A DNA stretch of 64,000 bases from assembly GCF_964204645.1 (NCBI RefSeq), contig NC_134032.1, positions 15,060,275 through 15,124,274 on the forward strand. The letters run 5' to 3'. Below are positions 22,392-36,365 of this stretch, piece after piece. Each line of letters starts with the position of its first letter. Position 1 is the first letter of the stretch. The notes under the pieces are model-generated. The model worked only from the letters and a program-made list of their open reading frames with translations. It was not told the DNA's origin and did no database searches. The translations under genes were made by a program, and so were the position numbers. This DNA comes from Tubulanus polymorphus. Taxonomy: Eukaryota; Nemertea; Palaeonemertea; Tubulaniformes; Tubulanidae.

Positions 22392-22557
22392 CGGTGCTGC
22401 CACTATGCTCATCGTTAGCGGGATTTTCATACACTAATGTTTGTCAACCCTGGCAATCGAAGTGCTATCCAGTTATACTCCGTGATCCTAGCATGCCAGA
22501 GTAGACTTACGTTAGTTTATGAAAATCTCGCTTACAATAACCTTAGCGGCAGCACCA
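22392..22557. mobile_element. 166-bp palindromic element, copy 4
   Basis: Carries CCTTAGCGG where most copies have CCATAGCGG near the right end. Confidence 0.75.
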
Positions 22558-24224
22558 TACGCACCCAGTAATTACTGACAATGATGCTCAATACACGATG
22601 TACAGGGGCTAATATCAGAAAAAAATAAAACCGAAAGTGATTTTGAGTTTTGAGGTCTTTTCCAAATTGCCTTCTTTGAATTTCCACTATGCAATTAACC
22701 TTGTTTGTATTTGTAAATACGTTATGAATGTTTTGTGTTGCTTTACTCATAGATTTACTTAAGATTCTGTTTGCTCTTGACTTGTTTTGTTTTTTTGTTG
22801 TTATTGATCAATAAATATATTCCATTTTGGTTGATAATTGGTTATCTTATATATATATAATCTATAATCTGATCTTGGAGTTGAGAAGACTGAAAATCCT
22901 GCATTGTCTAGTCTGACTTACATACCAACCCCCTCAGAATTGACACTGGTTAAAGTAACTGCGTGACTGATATGGCATCTCTTCTGAGAACAGTCTACAT
23001 CTTGCAATAGACGATGTACAGGGGGTGTCCAAAGTTCGAACCCAGTTATTACTGTTACCGATTCAGAGTGGGTCCTGATACTGAATAGAGGATGTACAGG
23101 GGTGTCCCGGGTTGGAACCGAGTTATTACTGTTCAGTGGTCCTGATGCTGATTAGAGGATGTACAGGGTGTCTCTGGTTCGAACCCAGTTATTGCTGATA
23201 CCGATTCAAAGTGGTCCTGATGCTGAATAAAGACTGAAAATCCTGCATTGTCTAATCTGACTTAACATACCAACCCCTTCAGAATTGACACTGGTTAAAG
23301 TAACTGCGTGACTGATATGGCATCTCTTCTGAGAACAGTCTACATCTTGCAATAGACGATGTACCGGGGGTGTCCCAAGTTCGAACCCAGTTATTCCTGA
23401 TACCGATTCAGAGTGGGTCCTGATACTGAATAGAGGATGAACAGGTCTGTCCCGGGTTGGAACCCAGTTATTACTGTTCAGTGGTCCTGATGCTGATTAG
23501 AGGATGTACAGGGTGTCTCTGGTTCGAACCCAGTTATTGCTGATACCGATTCAGAGTGGTCCTGATGCTGAATACATGATGTAAAGGGGGTGTACACAGT
23601 TACTGACACTAAATCCAGTAATTACTGATACTGATTCAGAGTGGTCCTGATGCCGAATAGACGATGTAAAGGGGGTGTACACAGTTACTGACACTAAATC
23701 CAGTAATTACTGATACTGATTCAGAGTGGTCCTGATGCCGAATAGACGATGTACAAGGGGTGTACACAGTTACTGACACTGAATCCAGTAATTACTGATA
23801 CTGATTCAGAGTGGTCCTGATGCTGAATACATGATGTAAAGGGGGTGTACACAGTTACTGACACTAAATCCAGTAATTACTGATACTGATTCAGAGTGGT
23901 CCTGATGCCGAATAGACGATGTACAGGGGGTGTACACTGTTACTGGCACTAAATCCAGTTATTACTGACACTAAATCCAGTAATTACTGACACTGATTCA
24001 GAGTGGTCCTGATGCTGAATGGAGAGTGTACGGGGGTGTACACAGTTACTGACACTGAATCCAGTAATTACTGACACTGATTCAGAGTGGGTCCTGATGC
24101 TGAATAGAGGATGAACAGGGGTGTCCCGGGTTCGAATCTAGTAATTACTGACACCGATCCAGAGTGGGATCACTATGAGGATAGAGGATCCAGTTAATGC
24201 GAATCCGTGTACAATCCGGCCGTA

Positions 24225-24390
24225 CGATGCTGCCACTATGCTCATCGTTAGCGGGATTTTCATACACTAATGTTTGTCAACCCTGGCAATCGAAGTGCTG
24301 TCCAGTTATACTCCGTGATCCTAGCATGCCAGAGTAGACTTACGTTAGTTTATGAAAATCTCGCTTACAATAACCATAGCGGCAGCACCA
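24225..24390. mobile_element. 166-bp palindromic element, copy 5
   Basis: Same CGATGCTG left terminus as copy 3. Confidence 0.75.
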
Positions 24391-25684
24391 TACGCACCCA
24401 GTAATTACTGACAATGATGCTGAATACACGATGTACAGAAATCAGAAAAAAATAAAACCGAAAGTGATTTTGAGTTTTGAGGTCTTTTCCAAATTGCCTT
24501 CTTTGAATTTCCACAATGCAATTAACCTTGTTTGTATTTGTAAATACGTTATGAATGTTTTGTGTTGCTTTACTCATAGATTTACTTAAGATTCTGTTTG
24601 CTCTTGACTTGTTTTGTTTTTTTTGTTATTGATCAATAAATATATTCCATTTTGGTTGATAATTGGTTATCTTATATATATATAATCTATAATCTTATCT
24701 TGGAGTTGAGAAGACTGAAAATCCTGCATTGACTAGTCTGACTTAACATACCAACCCCCCCAGAATTGACACTGGTTAAAGTAACTGCGTGACTGATATG
24801 GCATCTCTTCTGAGAACAGTCTACATCTTGCAATAGATGATGTACAGGGGGTGTCCCAAGTTCGAACCCAGTTATTACTGATACCGATTCAGAGTGGGTC
24901 CTGATACTGAATAGAGGATGTACAGGGGTGTCCCGGGTTGGAACCCAGTTATTATTGTTCAGTGGTCCTGATGCTGATTAGAGGATGTACAGGGTGTCTC
25001 TGGTTCGAACCCAGTTATTGCTGATACCGATTTAGAGTGGTCCTGATGCTGAATAGATGATGTACAAGGGGTGTACACAGTTACTGACACTAAATCCAGT
25101 TATTACTGATACTGATTCAGAGTGGTCCTGATGCCGAATAGATGATGTACAGGGGGTGTACACAGTTACTGACACTAAATCCAGTAATTACTGATACTGA
25201 TTCAGAGTGGTCCTGATGCTGAATGGAGAGTGTACAGGGGGTGTACACAGTTACTGGCACTAAATCCAGTTATTACTGACACTAATTCAGAGTGGTCCTG
25301 ATGCCGAATAGATGATGTACAGGGGGTGTACACAATTACTGACACTAAATCCAGTAATTACTGATACTGATTCAGAGTGGTCCTGATGCCGAATAGATGA
25401 TGTACAGGGGGTGTACACAGTTACTGACACTAAATCCAGTAATTACTGATACTGATTCAGAGTGGTCCTGATGCTGAATGGAGAGTGTACAGGGGGTGTA
25501 CACAGTTACTGACACTGAATCCAGTAATTACTGACACTGATTCAGAGTGGGTCCTGATGCTGAATAGAGGATGTACAGGGGTGTCCCGGGTTCGAATCTA
25601 GTAATTACTGACACCGGTCCAGAGTGGGATCACTATGAGGATAGAGGATCCAGTTAATGCGAATCCGTGTACAATCCGGCCGTA

Positions 25685-25850
25685 CGGTGCTGCCACTATG
25701 CTCATCGTTAGCGGGATTTTCATACACTAATGTTTGTCAACCCTGGCAATCGAAGTGCTATCCAGTTATACTCCGTGATCCTAGCATGCCAGAGTAGACT
25801 TACGTTAGTTTATGAAAATCTCGCTTACAATAACCATAGCGGCAGCACCA
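25685..25850. mobile_element. 166-bp palindromic element, copy 6
   Basis: Standard ends. Followed by the 25930 module. Confidence 0.75.
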
Positions 25851-27131
25851 TACGCACCCAGTAATTACTGACAATGATGCTGAATAGACGATGTACAGGG
25901 GCTAATATCAGAAAAAAATAAAACCGAAAGTGATTTTGAGTTTTGAGGTCTTTTCCAAATTGCCTTCTTTGAATTTCCACTATGCAATTAACCTTGTTTG
26001 TATTTGTAAATACGTTATGAATGTTTTGTGTTGCTTTACTCATAGATTTACTTAAGATTCTGTTTGCTCTTGACTTGTTTTGTTTTTTTGTTGTTATTGA
26101 TCAATAAATATATTCCATTTTGGTTGATAATTGGTTATCTTATATATATATAATCTATAATCTGATCTTGGAGTTGAGAAGACTGAAAATCCTGCATTGT
26201 CTAGTCTGACTTACATACCAACCCCCTCAGAATTGACACTGGTTAAAGTAACTGCGTGACTGATATGGCATCTTTTCAGTCTACATCTTGCAATAGACGA
26301 TGTACCGGGGGTGTCCCAAGTACGAACCCAGTTATTACTGACACTGATTCAGAGTGGGTCCTGATACTGAATAGATGATGTACAGGGGGTGTACACAGTT
26401 ACTGACACTGAATCCAGTAATTACTGATACTGATTCAGAGTGGTCTTGATGCCGAATAGAGGATGTACACGGTTATTACTGACACTGAATCCAGTAATTA
26501 CTGATACTGATTCAGAGTGGTCCTGATGCTGAATAGAGGATGTACACGGTTATTACTGACACTGAATCTAGTAATTACTGATACTGATTCAGAGTGGTCT
26601 TGATGCCGAATAGAGGATGTACACGGTTATTACTGACACTGAATCCAGTAATTACTGATACTGATTCAGAGTGGTCCTGATGCTGAATAGACGATGTACA
26701 CGGTTATTACTGACACTGAATCCAGTAATTACTGATACTGATTCAGAGTGGTCCTGATGCTGAATAGATGATGTACAAGGGGTGTACACAGTTACTGACA
26801 CTGAATCCAGTAATTACTGATACTGATTCAGAGTGGTCCTGATGCTGAATAGACGATGTACACGGTTATTACTGACACTGAATCCAGTAATTACTGATAC
26901 TGATTCAGAGTGGTCCTGATGCTGAATGGAGAGTGTACAGGGGGTGTACACAGTTACTGACACTGAATCCAGTAATTACTGACACTGATTCAGAGTGGGT
27001 CCTGATGCTGAATAGAGGATGTACAGGGGTGTCCCGGTTCGAATCTAGTAATTACTGACACCGGTCCAGAGTGGGATCACTATGAGGATAGAGGATCCAG
27101 TTAATGCGAATCCGTGTACAATCCGACCGTA

Positions 27132-27297
27132 CGGTGCTGCCACTATGCTCATCGTTAGCGGGATTTTCATACACTAATGTTTGTCAACCCTGGCAATCGA
27201 AGTGCTGTCCAGTTATACTCCGTGATCCTAGCATGCCAGAGTAGACTTACGTTAGTTTATGAAAATCTCGCTTACAATAACCATAGCGGCAGCACCA
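27132..27297. mobile_element. 166-bp palindromic element, copy 7
   Basis: Left flank is CCGACCGTA rather than CCGGCCGTA, shared with copies 9 and 10. Confidence 0.75.
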
Positions 27298-29072
27298 TAC
27301 GCACCCAGTAATTACTGACAATGATGCTCAATACACGATGTACAGGGGCTAATATCAGAAAAAAATAAAACCGAAAGTGATTTTGAGTTTTGAGGTCTTT
27401 TCCAAATTGCCTTCTTTGAATTTCCACTATGCAATTAACCTTGTTTGTATTTGTAAATACGTTATGAATGTTTTGTGTTGCTTTACTCATAGATTTACTT
27501 AAGATTCTGTTTGCTCTTGACTTGTTTTGTTTTTTTTTGTTATTGATCAATAAATATATTCCATTTTGGTTGATAATTGGTTATCTTATATATATATATA
27601 ATCTATAATCTTATCTCGGAGTTGAGAAGACTGAAAATCCTGCATTGACTAGTCTGACTTAACATACCAACCCCCTCAGAATTGACACTGGTTAAAGTAA
27701 CTGCGTGACTGATATGGCATCTCTTCTGAGAACAGTCTACATCTTGCAATAGACGATGTACAGGGGGTGTCCCAAGTTCGAACCCAGTTATTACTATACC
27801 GATTCAGAGTGGGTCCTGATACTGGATAGAGGATGTACAGGGGTGTCCCGGGTTGGAACCCAGTTATTACTGTTCAGTGGTCCTGATGCTGATTAGAGGA
27901 TGTACAGGGTGTCTCTGGTTCGAACCCAGTTATTGCTGATACCGATTCAGAGTGGGTCCTGATACTGAATAGATGATGTACAGGGGTGACCCGGGTTGGA
28001 ACCCAGTTATTACTGTTCAGTGGTCCTGATGCTGATTAGAGGATGTACAGGGTGTCTCTGGTTCGAACCCAGTTATTGCTGATACCGATTCAGAGTGGGT
28101 CCTGATACTGAATAGATGATGTACAAGGGGTGTACACAGTTACTGACACTAAATCCAGTAATTACTGATACTGATTCAGAGTGGTCCTGATGCCGAATAG
28201 ACAATGTACAAGGGGTGTTCACAGTTACTGACACTAAATCCAGTAATTACTGATACTGATTCAGAGTGGTCCTGATACTGAATAGATGATGTACAAGGGG
28301 TGTACACAGTTACTGACACTAAATCCAGTAATTACTGATACTGATTCAGAGTGGTCCTGATGCCGAATAGACAATGTACAAGGGGTGTTCACAGTTACTG
28401 ACACTAAATCCAGTAATTACTGATACTGATTCAGAGTGGTCCTGATGCCGAATAGACGATGTACAGGGGGTGTACACAGTTACTGACACTAAACCCAGTA
28501 ATTACTGATACTGATTCAGAGTGGGTCCTGATGCTGAATAGATGATGTACAGGGGGTGTACACAGTTACTGACACTAAATCCAGTAATTACTGATACTGA
28601 TTCAGAGTGGTCCTGATGCTGAATAGATGATGTACAGGGGGTGTACACAGTTACTGACACTAAACCCAGTAATTACTGATACTGATTCAGAGTGGTCCTG
28701 ATGCTGAATAGATGATGTACAGGGGGTGTACACAGTTACTGACACTGAATCCAGTAATTACTGACACTGATTCAGAGTGGGTCCTGATGCTGAATAGATG
28801 ATGTACAGGGGGTGTACACAGTTACTGACACTAAATCCAGTAATTACTGATACTGATTCAGAGTGGTCCTGATGCTGAATGGAGAGTGTACAGGTGGTGT
28901 ACACAGTTACTGACACTGAATCCAGTAATTACTGATACTGATTCAGAGTGGTCCTGATGCTGAATGGAGAGTGTACAGTTCGAATCTAGTAATTACTGAC
29001 ACCGATCCAGAGTGGGATCACTATGAGGATAGAGGATCCAGTTAATGCGAATCCGTGTACAATCCGGCCGTA

Positions 29073-29238
29073 CGGTGCTGCCACTATGCTCATCGTTAGC
29101 GGGATTTTCATACACTAATGTTTGTCAACCCTGGCAATCGAAGCGCTGTCCAGTTATACTCCGTGATCCTAGCATGCCAGAGTAGACTTACGTTAGTTTA
29201 TGAAAATCTCGCTTACAATAACCATAGCGGCAGCACCA
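29073..29238. mobile_element. 166-bp palindromic element, copy 8
   Basis: Standard ends, with a GAAGCGCTG change in the loop region. Confidence 0.75.
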
Positions 29239-30519
29239 TACGCACCCAGTAATTACTGACAATGATGCTGAATAGACGATGTACAGGGGCTAATATCAGA
29301 AAAAAATAAAACCGAAAGTGATTTTGAGTTTTGAGGTCTTTTCCAAATTGCCTTCTTTGAATTTCCACTATGCAATTAACCTTGTTTGTATTTGTAAATA
29401 CGTTATGAATGTTTTGTGTTGCTTTACTCATAGATTTACTTAAGATTCTGTTTGCTCTTGACTTGTTTTGTTTTTTTGTTGTTATTGATCAATAAATATA
29501 TTCCATTTTGGTTGATAATTGGTTATCTTATATATATATAATCTATAATCTGATCTTGGAGTTGAGAAGACTGAAAATCCTGCATTGTCTAGTCTGACTT
29601 ACATACCAACCCCCTCAGAATTGACACTGGTTAAAGTAACTGCGTGACTGATATGGCATCTTTTCAGTCTACATCTTGCAATAGACGATGTACCGGGGGT
29701 GTCCCAAGTACGAACCCAGTTATTACTGACACTGATTCAGAGTGGGTCCTGATACTGAATAGATGATGTACAGGGGGTGTACACAGTTACTGACACTGAA
29801 TCCAGTAATTACTGATACTGATTCAGAGTGGTCTTGATGCCGAATAGAGGATGTACACGGTTATTACTGACACTGAATCCAGTAATTACTGATACTGATT
29901 CAGAGTGGTCCTGATGCTGAATAGAGGATGTACACGGTTATTACTGACACTGAATCTAGTAATTACTGATACTGATTCAGAGTGGTCTTGATGCCGAATA
30001 GAGGATGTACACGGTTATTACTGACACTGAATCCAGTAATTACTGATACTGATTCAGAGTGGTCCTGATGCTGAATAGACGATGTACACGGTTATTACTG
30101 ACACTGAATCCAGTAATTACTGATACTGATTCAGAGTGGTCCTGATGCTGAATAGATGATGTACAAGGGGTGTACACAGTTACTGACACTGAATCCAGTA
30201 ATTACTGATACTGATTCAGAGTGGTCCTGATGCTGAATAGACGATGTACACGGTTATTACTGACACTGAATCCAGTAATTACTGATACTGATTCAGAGTG
30301 GTCCTGATGCTGAATGGAGAGTGTACAGGGGGTGTACACAGTTACTGACACTGAATCCAGTAATTACTGACACTGATTCAGAGTGGGTCCTGATGCTGAA
30401 TAGAGGATGTACAGGGGTGTCCCGGTTCGAATCTAGTAATTACTGACACCGGTCCAGAGTGGGATCACTATGAGGATAGAGGATCCAGTTAATGCGAATC
30501 CGTGTACAATCCGACCGTA

Positions 30520-30685
30520 CGGTGCTGCCACTATGCCCATCGTTAGCGGGATTTTCATACACTAATGTTTGTCAACCCTGGCAATCGAAGTGCTGTCCAG
30601 TTATACTCCGTGATCCTAGCATGCCAGAGTAGACTTACGTTAGTTTATGAAAATCTCGCTTACAATAACCATAGCGGCAGCACCA
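30520..30685. mobile_element. 166-bp palindromic element, copy 9
   Basis: Near-duplicate of copy 7 (3388-bp offset) with CTATGCCCA in the left arm. Confidence 0.75.
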
Positions 30686-32547
30686 TACGCACCCAGTAAT
30701 TACTGACAATGATGCTCAATACACGATGTACAGGGGCTAATATCAGAAAAAAATAAAACCGATAGTGATTTTGAGTTTTGAGGTCTTTTCCAAATTGCCT
30801 TCTTTGAATTTCCACTATGCAATTAACCTTGTTTGTATTTGTAAATACGTTATGAATGTTTTGTGTTGCTTTACTCATAGATTTACTTAAGATTCTGTTT
30901 GCTCTTGACTTGTTTTGTTTTTTTTTGTTATTGATCAATAAATATATTCCATTTTGGTTGATAATTGGTTATCTTATATATATATATAATCTATAATCTT
31001 ATCTCGGAGTTGAGAAGACTGAAAATCCTGCATTGACTAGTCTGACTTAACATACCAACCCCCTCAGAATTGACACTGGTTAAAGTAACTGCGTGACTGA
31101 TATGGCATCTCTTCTGAGAACAGTCTACATCTTGCAATAGACGATGTACAGGGGGTGTCCCAAGTTCGAACCCAGTTATTACTATACCGATTCAGAGTGG
31201 GTCCTGATACTGGATAGAGGATGTACAGGGGTGTCCCGGGTTGGAACCCAGTTATTACTGTTCAGTGGTCCTGATGCTGATTAGAGGATGTACAGGGTGT
31301 CTCTGGTTCGAACCCAGTTATTGCTGATACCGATTCAGAGTGGGTCCTGATACTGAATAGATGATGTACAGGGGTGACCCGGGTTGGAACCCAGTTATTA
31401 CTGTTCAGTGGTCCTGATGCTGATTAGAGGATGTACAGGGTGTCTCTGGTTCGAACCCAGTTATTGCTGATACCGATTCAGAGTGGGTCCTGATACTGAA
31501 TAGATGATGTACAAGGGGTGTACACAGTTACTGACACTAAATCCAGTAATTACTGATACTGATTCAGAGTGGTCCTGATGCCGAATAGACAATGTACAAG
31601 GGGTGTTCACAGTTACTGACACTAAATCCAGTAATTACTGATACTGATTCAGAGTGGTCCTGATACTGAATAGATGATGTACAAGGGGTGTACACAGTTA
31701 CTGACACTAAATCCAGTAATTACTGATACTGATTCAGAGTGGTCCTGATGCCGAATAGACAATGTACAAGGGGTGTTCACAGTTACTGACACTAAATCCA
31801 GTAATTACTGATACTGATTCAGAGTGGTCCTGATGCCGAATAGACGATGTACAGGGGGTGTACACAGTTACTGACACTAAATCCAGTAATTACTGATACT
31901 GATTCAGAGTGGTCCTGATACTGAATAGATGATGTACAAGGGGTGTACACAGTTACTGACACTAAATCCAGTAATTACTGATACTGATTCAGAGTGGTCC
32001 TGATGCCGAATAGACAATGTACAAGGGGTGTTCACAGTTACTGACACTAAATCCAGTAATTACTGATACTGATTCAGAGTGGTCCTGATGCTGAATAGAT
32101 GATGTACAGGGGGTGTACACAGTTACTGACACTAAACCCAGTAATTACTGATACTGATTCAGAGTGGTCCTGATGCTGAATAGATGATGTACAAGGGGTG
32201 TACACAGTTACTGACACTGAATCCAGTAATTACTGATACTGATTCAGAGTGGTCCTGATGCTGAATAGACGATGTACACGGTTATTACTGACACTGAATC
32301 CAGTAATTACTGATACTGATTCAGAGTGGTCCTGATGCTGAATGGAGAGTGTACAGGGGGTGTACACAGTTACTGACACTGAATCCAGTAATTACTGACA
32401 CTGATTCAGAGTGGGTCCTGATGCTGAATAGAGGATGTACAGGGGTGTCCCGGTTCGAATCTAGTAATTACTGACACCGGTCCAGAGTGGGATCACTATG
32501 AGGAGAGAGGATCCAGTTAATGCGAATCCGTGTACAATCCGACCGTA

Positions 32548-32713
32548 CGGTGCTGCCACTATGCACATCGTTAGCGGGATTTTCATACACTAATGTTTGT
32601 CAACCCTGGCAATCGAAGTGCTGTCCAGTTATACTCCGTGATCCTAGCATGCCAGAGTAGACTTACGTTAGTTTATGAAAATCTCGCTTACAATAACCAT
32701 AGCGGCAGCACCA
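32548..32713. mobile_element. 166-bp palindromic element, copy 10
   Basis: Has CTATGCACA in the left arm. Followed by an extra 77-bp-type satellite fragment before the module. Confidence 0.75.
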
Positions 32714-34069
32714 TACGCACCCAGTAATTACTGACAATGATGCTGAATAGACGATGTACACGGTTATTACTGACACTGAACCCAGTAATTACTTACAATG
32801 ATGCTGAATACACGATGTACAGAAGCTAATATCAGAAAAAAATAAAACCGAAAGTGATTTTGAGTTTTGAGGTCTTTTCCAAATTGCCTTCTTTGAATTT
32901 CCACAATGCAATTAACCTTGTTTGTATTTGTAAATACGTTATGAATGTTTTGTGTTGCTTTACTCATAGATTTACTTAAGATTCTGTTTGCTCTTGACTT
33001 GTTGTGTTTTTTTTTGTTATTGATCAATAAATATATTCCATTTTGGTTGATAATTGGTTATCTTATATATATATAATCTATAATCTTATCTTGGAGTTGA
33101 GAAGACTGAAAATCCTGCATTGACTAGTCTGACTTAACATACCAACCCCCTCAGAATTGACACTGGTTAAAGTAACTGCGTGACTGATATGGCATCTCTT
33201 CTGAGAACAGTCTACATCTTGCAATAGACGATGTACAGGGGTGTCCCAAGTTCGAACCCAGTTATTCCTGATACCGATTCAGAGTGGGTCCTGATACTGA
33301 ATAGAAGATGAACAGGGGTGTCCTGGGTTGGAACCCAGTTATTACTGTTCAGTGGTCCTGATGCTGATTAGAGGTTGTACAGGGTGTCTCTGGTTCGAAC
33401 CCAGTTATTGCTGATACCGATTCAGAGTGGGTCCTGATACTGAATAGAAGATGAACAGGGGTGTCCTGGGTTGGAACCCAGTTATTACTGTTCAGTGGTC
33501 CTGATGCTGATTAGAGGTTGTACAGGGTGTCTCTGGTTCGAACCCAGTTATTGCTGATACCGATTCAGAGTGGTCCTGATGCTGAATTGATGATGTACAG
33601 GGGGTGTACACAGTTACTGGCACTAAATCCAGTAATTACTGATACTGATTCAGAGTGGTCCTGATGCCGAATAGACGATGTACAGGGGGTTTACACTGTT
33701 ACTGGCACTAAATCCAGTTATTACTGACACTGAATCCAGTAATTACTGATACTGATTCAGAGTGGTCCTGATGCCGAATAGATGATGTACAGGGGGTGTA
33801 CACAGTTACTGACACTAAATCCAGTAATTACTGATACTGATTCAGAGTGGTCCTGATGCTGAATGGAGAGTGTACAGGGGGTGTACACAGTTACTGAAAC
33901 TGAATCCAGTAATTACTGACACTGATTCAGAGTGGGTCCTGATGCTGAATAGAGGATGTACAGGGGTGTCCCGGGTTCGAATCTAGTAATTACTGACACC
34001 GATCCAGAGTGGGATCACTATGAGGATAGAGGATCCAGTTAATGCGAATCCGTGTACAATCCGGCCGTA

Positions 34070-34235
34070 CGGTGCTGCCACTATGCTCATCGTTAGCGGG
34101 ATTTTCATACACTAATGTTTGTCAACCCTGGCAATCGAAGTGCTGTCCAGTTATACTCCGTGATCCTAGCATGCCAGAGTAGACTTACGTTAGTTTATGA
34201 AAATCTCGCTTACAATAACCATAGCGGCAGCACCA
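34070..34235. mobile_element. 166-bp palindromic element, copy 11
   Basis: Last copy inside the array, with standard ends. Confidence 0.75.
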
Positions 34236-35006
34236 TACGCACCCAGTAATTACTGACAATGATGCTGAATAGACGATGTACACGGTTATTACTGACACTG
34301 AACCCAGTAATTACTGACACTGATTCAGAGTGGTCCTGATGCTGAATAGACGATGTACACGGTTATTACTGACACTGAACCCAGTAATTACTGACAATGA
34401 TGCTGAATAGACGATGTACAGGGGCTAATATCAGAAAAAAATAAAACCGAAAGTGATTTTGAGTTTTGAGGTCTTTTCCAAATTGCCTTCTTTGAATTTC
34501 CACTATGCAATTAACCTTGTTTGTATTTGTAAATACGTTATGAATGTTTTGTGTTGCTTTACTCATAGATTTACTTAAGATTCTGTTTGCTCTTGACTTG
34601 TTGTGTTTTTTTTTGTTATTGATCAATAAATATATTCCATTTTGGTTGATTATTGGTTATCTAATATATATATAATCTATAATCTTATCTTGGAGTTGAG
34701 AAGACTGAAAATCCTTCATTGTCTAGACTTAACATACTAACCCCCTCAGAATTGACACTGGTTAAAGTAACTGCGTGACTGATATGGCATCTCTTCAGTC
34801 TACATCTTGCAATAGACGATGTACAGGGGGTGTCTCAAATTCGAACCCAGTTATTACTGATACCAATTCAGAGTGGGTCCTGATACTGAATAGAGGATGT
34901 ACAGGGGTGTCCCGGGTTGGAACCCAGTTATTACTGTTCAGTGGTCCTGATGCTTGATTGCACAATCGTCCATCAAATAAGAGTACTCGATTTTTGAATG
35001 TTGCAG

Positions 35007-35143
35007 GAATGAGGACTCTACGTTCGACTCTGGGAATCGATGATTCCACTCGTGGCAAGCGAGGATCCACCAGGTTCGCTAGTGTGCATTCAGATATTCG
35101 TAAAATTCACCCTATATATGAGCCTAAAGATCATCTGAGTTAA
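35007..35143 (+). CDS. Possible C-terminal exon
   Basis: After the acceptor TTGAATGTTGCAG the plus strand is open to a TAA, reading MRTLRSTLGIDDSTRGKRGS then TRFASVHSDIRKIHPIYEP. The sequence leaves satellite DNA exactly here and has mixed, protein-like composition. No family recognised and no upstream exon identified. Confidence 0.35.
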
Positions 35144-35410
35144 TGTTTTTAATGAAAAGTTCGCATTGGAGTTACGAACAGGATTGAGATCATTGTGAGT
35201 AGTAAAAAAAACCGCGCATTCTGAAAGAAAAAAACCAGAAATGATTTCCTTCATTTTTAATGATTCATTTTCAACGTCTCCACTACAATCGCATTCATCT
35301 TCAGGAATCACAAAATCCAAAACTAAAGGAATCTTTTCTTTTTTCTGTCTGAATTTGGTATTTTCTACGGCTAAACGCGGACTCAAATAGTGAACGGACG
35401 TTTTTTCTAG

Positions 35411-35515
35411 TTGTCCTATTGCGCAGTTGAATGATTTGAAATTGAAAAATTCGCTTGATTCGAACGATTTGAAGTATTTTGTTTTGAGTCATCACCGATC
35501 GCCAACAATAAGCGG
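35411..35515 (+). CDS. Possible internal exon
   Basis: Acceptor GTTTTTTCTAG and donor GCGG|GTAAGT flank 105 bases, open in the frame CPIAQLNDLKLKNSLDSNDL then KYFVLSHHRSPTIS. A competing minus-strand open frame (35090-35386, and another at 35301-35495) partly overlaps upstream, so the strand is not certain. Confidence 0.35.
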
Positions 35516-35640
35516 GTAAGTTAATAGTAAAGGGGGTAAGTTTACAGAAAGGGGTAATTTCACAGTAAAAGGGTTGAGTTTACAGTGAAAGGGTTGAGTT
35601 TACAACAAGAGAAATGAGTTCAAAATATGGGGATTAAGTT
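35516..35640. repeat. Degenerate ~24-bp repeats
   Basis: About five imperfect units of GGGGTAAGTTTACAGAAAGG type, each containing a GTAAGTT or TTGAGTT motif, directly after the donor of the preceding exon. Confidence 0.6.
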
Positions 35641-36224
35641 ATATGACGCTTTGTCGTGGTTTGGGTTTCATCGAAACATTTTTATGTGATCTATTGAGCA
35701 CCGCACACAATCAACCGTTATAAAAATGGTCACCAGGCAGCCACATTGAGTTCACTCTCATAATATCTCAGGACCAAGTGAGCATAAGGTTTAATTCGGT
35801 GCCCAAAATTGCTAGAAAACGGTTTATTTGAATCAAAATGGCCACCATCATCCCCATCTCTCTCCTTCCCCCACTCGCGTCCTCTCTCCCCATGCCCCCC
35901 CTCTCTCTCTCTCTAGGACGAGAGTTTTGTTTTTGTGTAGTCGAGTGCATGTAGGTCTACTTTTAAAATATATATATATCTATCTATACTAAATAATTCA
36001 AATATATGTATTTGATTTCAATGTAACACGAAACGTATGCGTTCATAGGTCATTAGCCGCCCCTGCCGGAGAGGGGGAGAGGGGGGAGGGGGTCTTTGTG
36101 CCACGATCTACTGATGATATCCATTAGTTTAGAAATCTTTTGATCAGGATGACACAAAAGCGCCCGCATTTTAATTAAGTAAGAATATTTGAAATTAAAC
36201 GAATAGACCTATTCAACTGCGTTT

Positions 36225-36365
36225 CTGGGTCACAACTGCCAAATTGGACCCAGAAATGTAATAATGTGCCCAAAACTACAGTCCTTGGTCCAAAACTGCT
36301 GTATCTGGTGCAGAATTGAAAAATTCGGTCCAAAAACAACGAAATTGGGCCTAGATCCCGATCTC
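36225..36365. repeat. Degenerate ~30-bp repeats
   Basis: Imperfect units around GGTCCAAAACTGC and GGACCCAGAAATG. The rest of 35640-36720 shows a CT-rich run (35865-35915) and a G-rich stretch (36060-36095) but no gene that I can see. Confidence 0.5.

Larger units (their letters stand above)
17889..34970. repeat. Higher-order satellite: module, 77-85-bp repeats, palindromic element
   Basis: A ~400-bp module (from GTGATTTTGAGTTTTGAGG) starts at 17889, 18885, 20095, 21571, 22637, 24464, 25930, 27377, 29318, 30765, 32854 and 34453. Between modules lie variable runs of a ~85-bp unit (GATTCAGAGTGGTCCTGATG ...), or a 77-bp variant lacking the GGGGTGTACACAG part, and then a 166-bp palindromic element. 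Larger duplications show exact offsets: 2893 bp (21571 to 24464) and 3388 bp (25930 to 29318 and 27377 to 30765). Many 85-bp units contain GGTTCGAACCC or GGGTTCGAATC, a tRNA B-box-like motif. The open frames of 70-92 codons recurring on the minus strand are shared by duplication and are not evidence of coding. Confidence 0.95.

Noticed and set aside
18780-34626. Twelve recurring 70-92-codon minus-strand frames starting MSKATQN in the satellite array
   Set aside because: They run from the module into the palindromic element and are alike only because the DNA was duplicated. There is no splice context, and they end inside transposon-like sequence.
35090-35386. 98-codon minus-strand frame ending in SLKTLTQMIF
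   Set aside because: It overlaps the better plus-strand exon ends. It may be real, but no acceptor-donor pair frames it.
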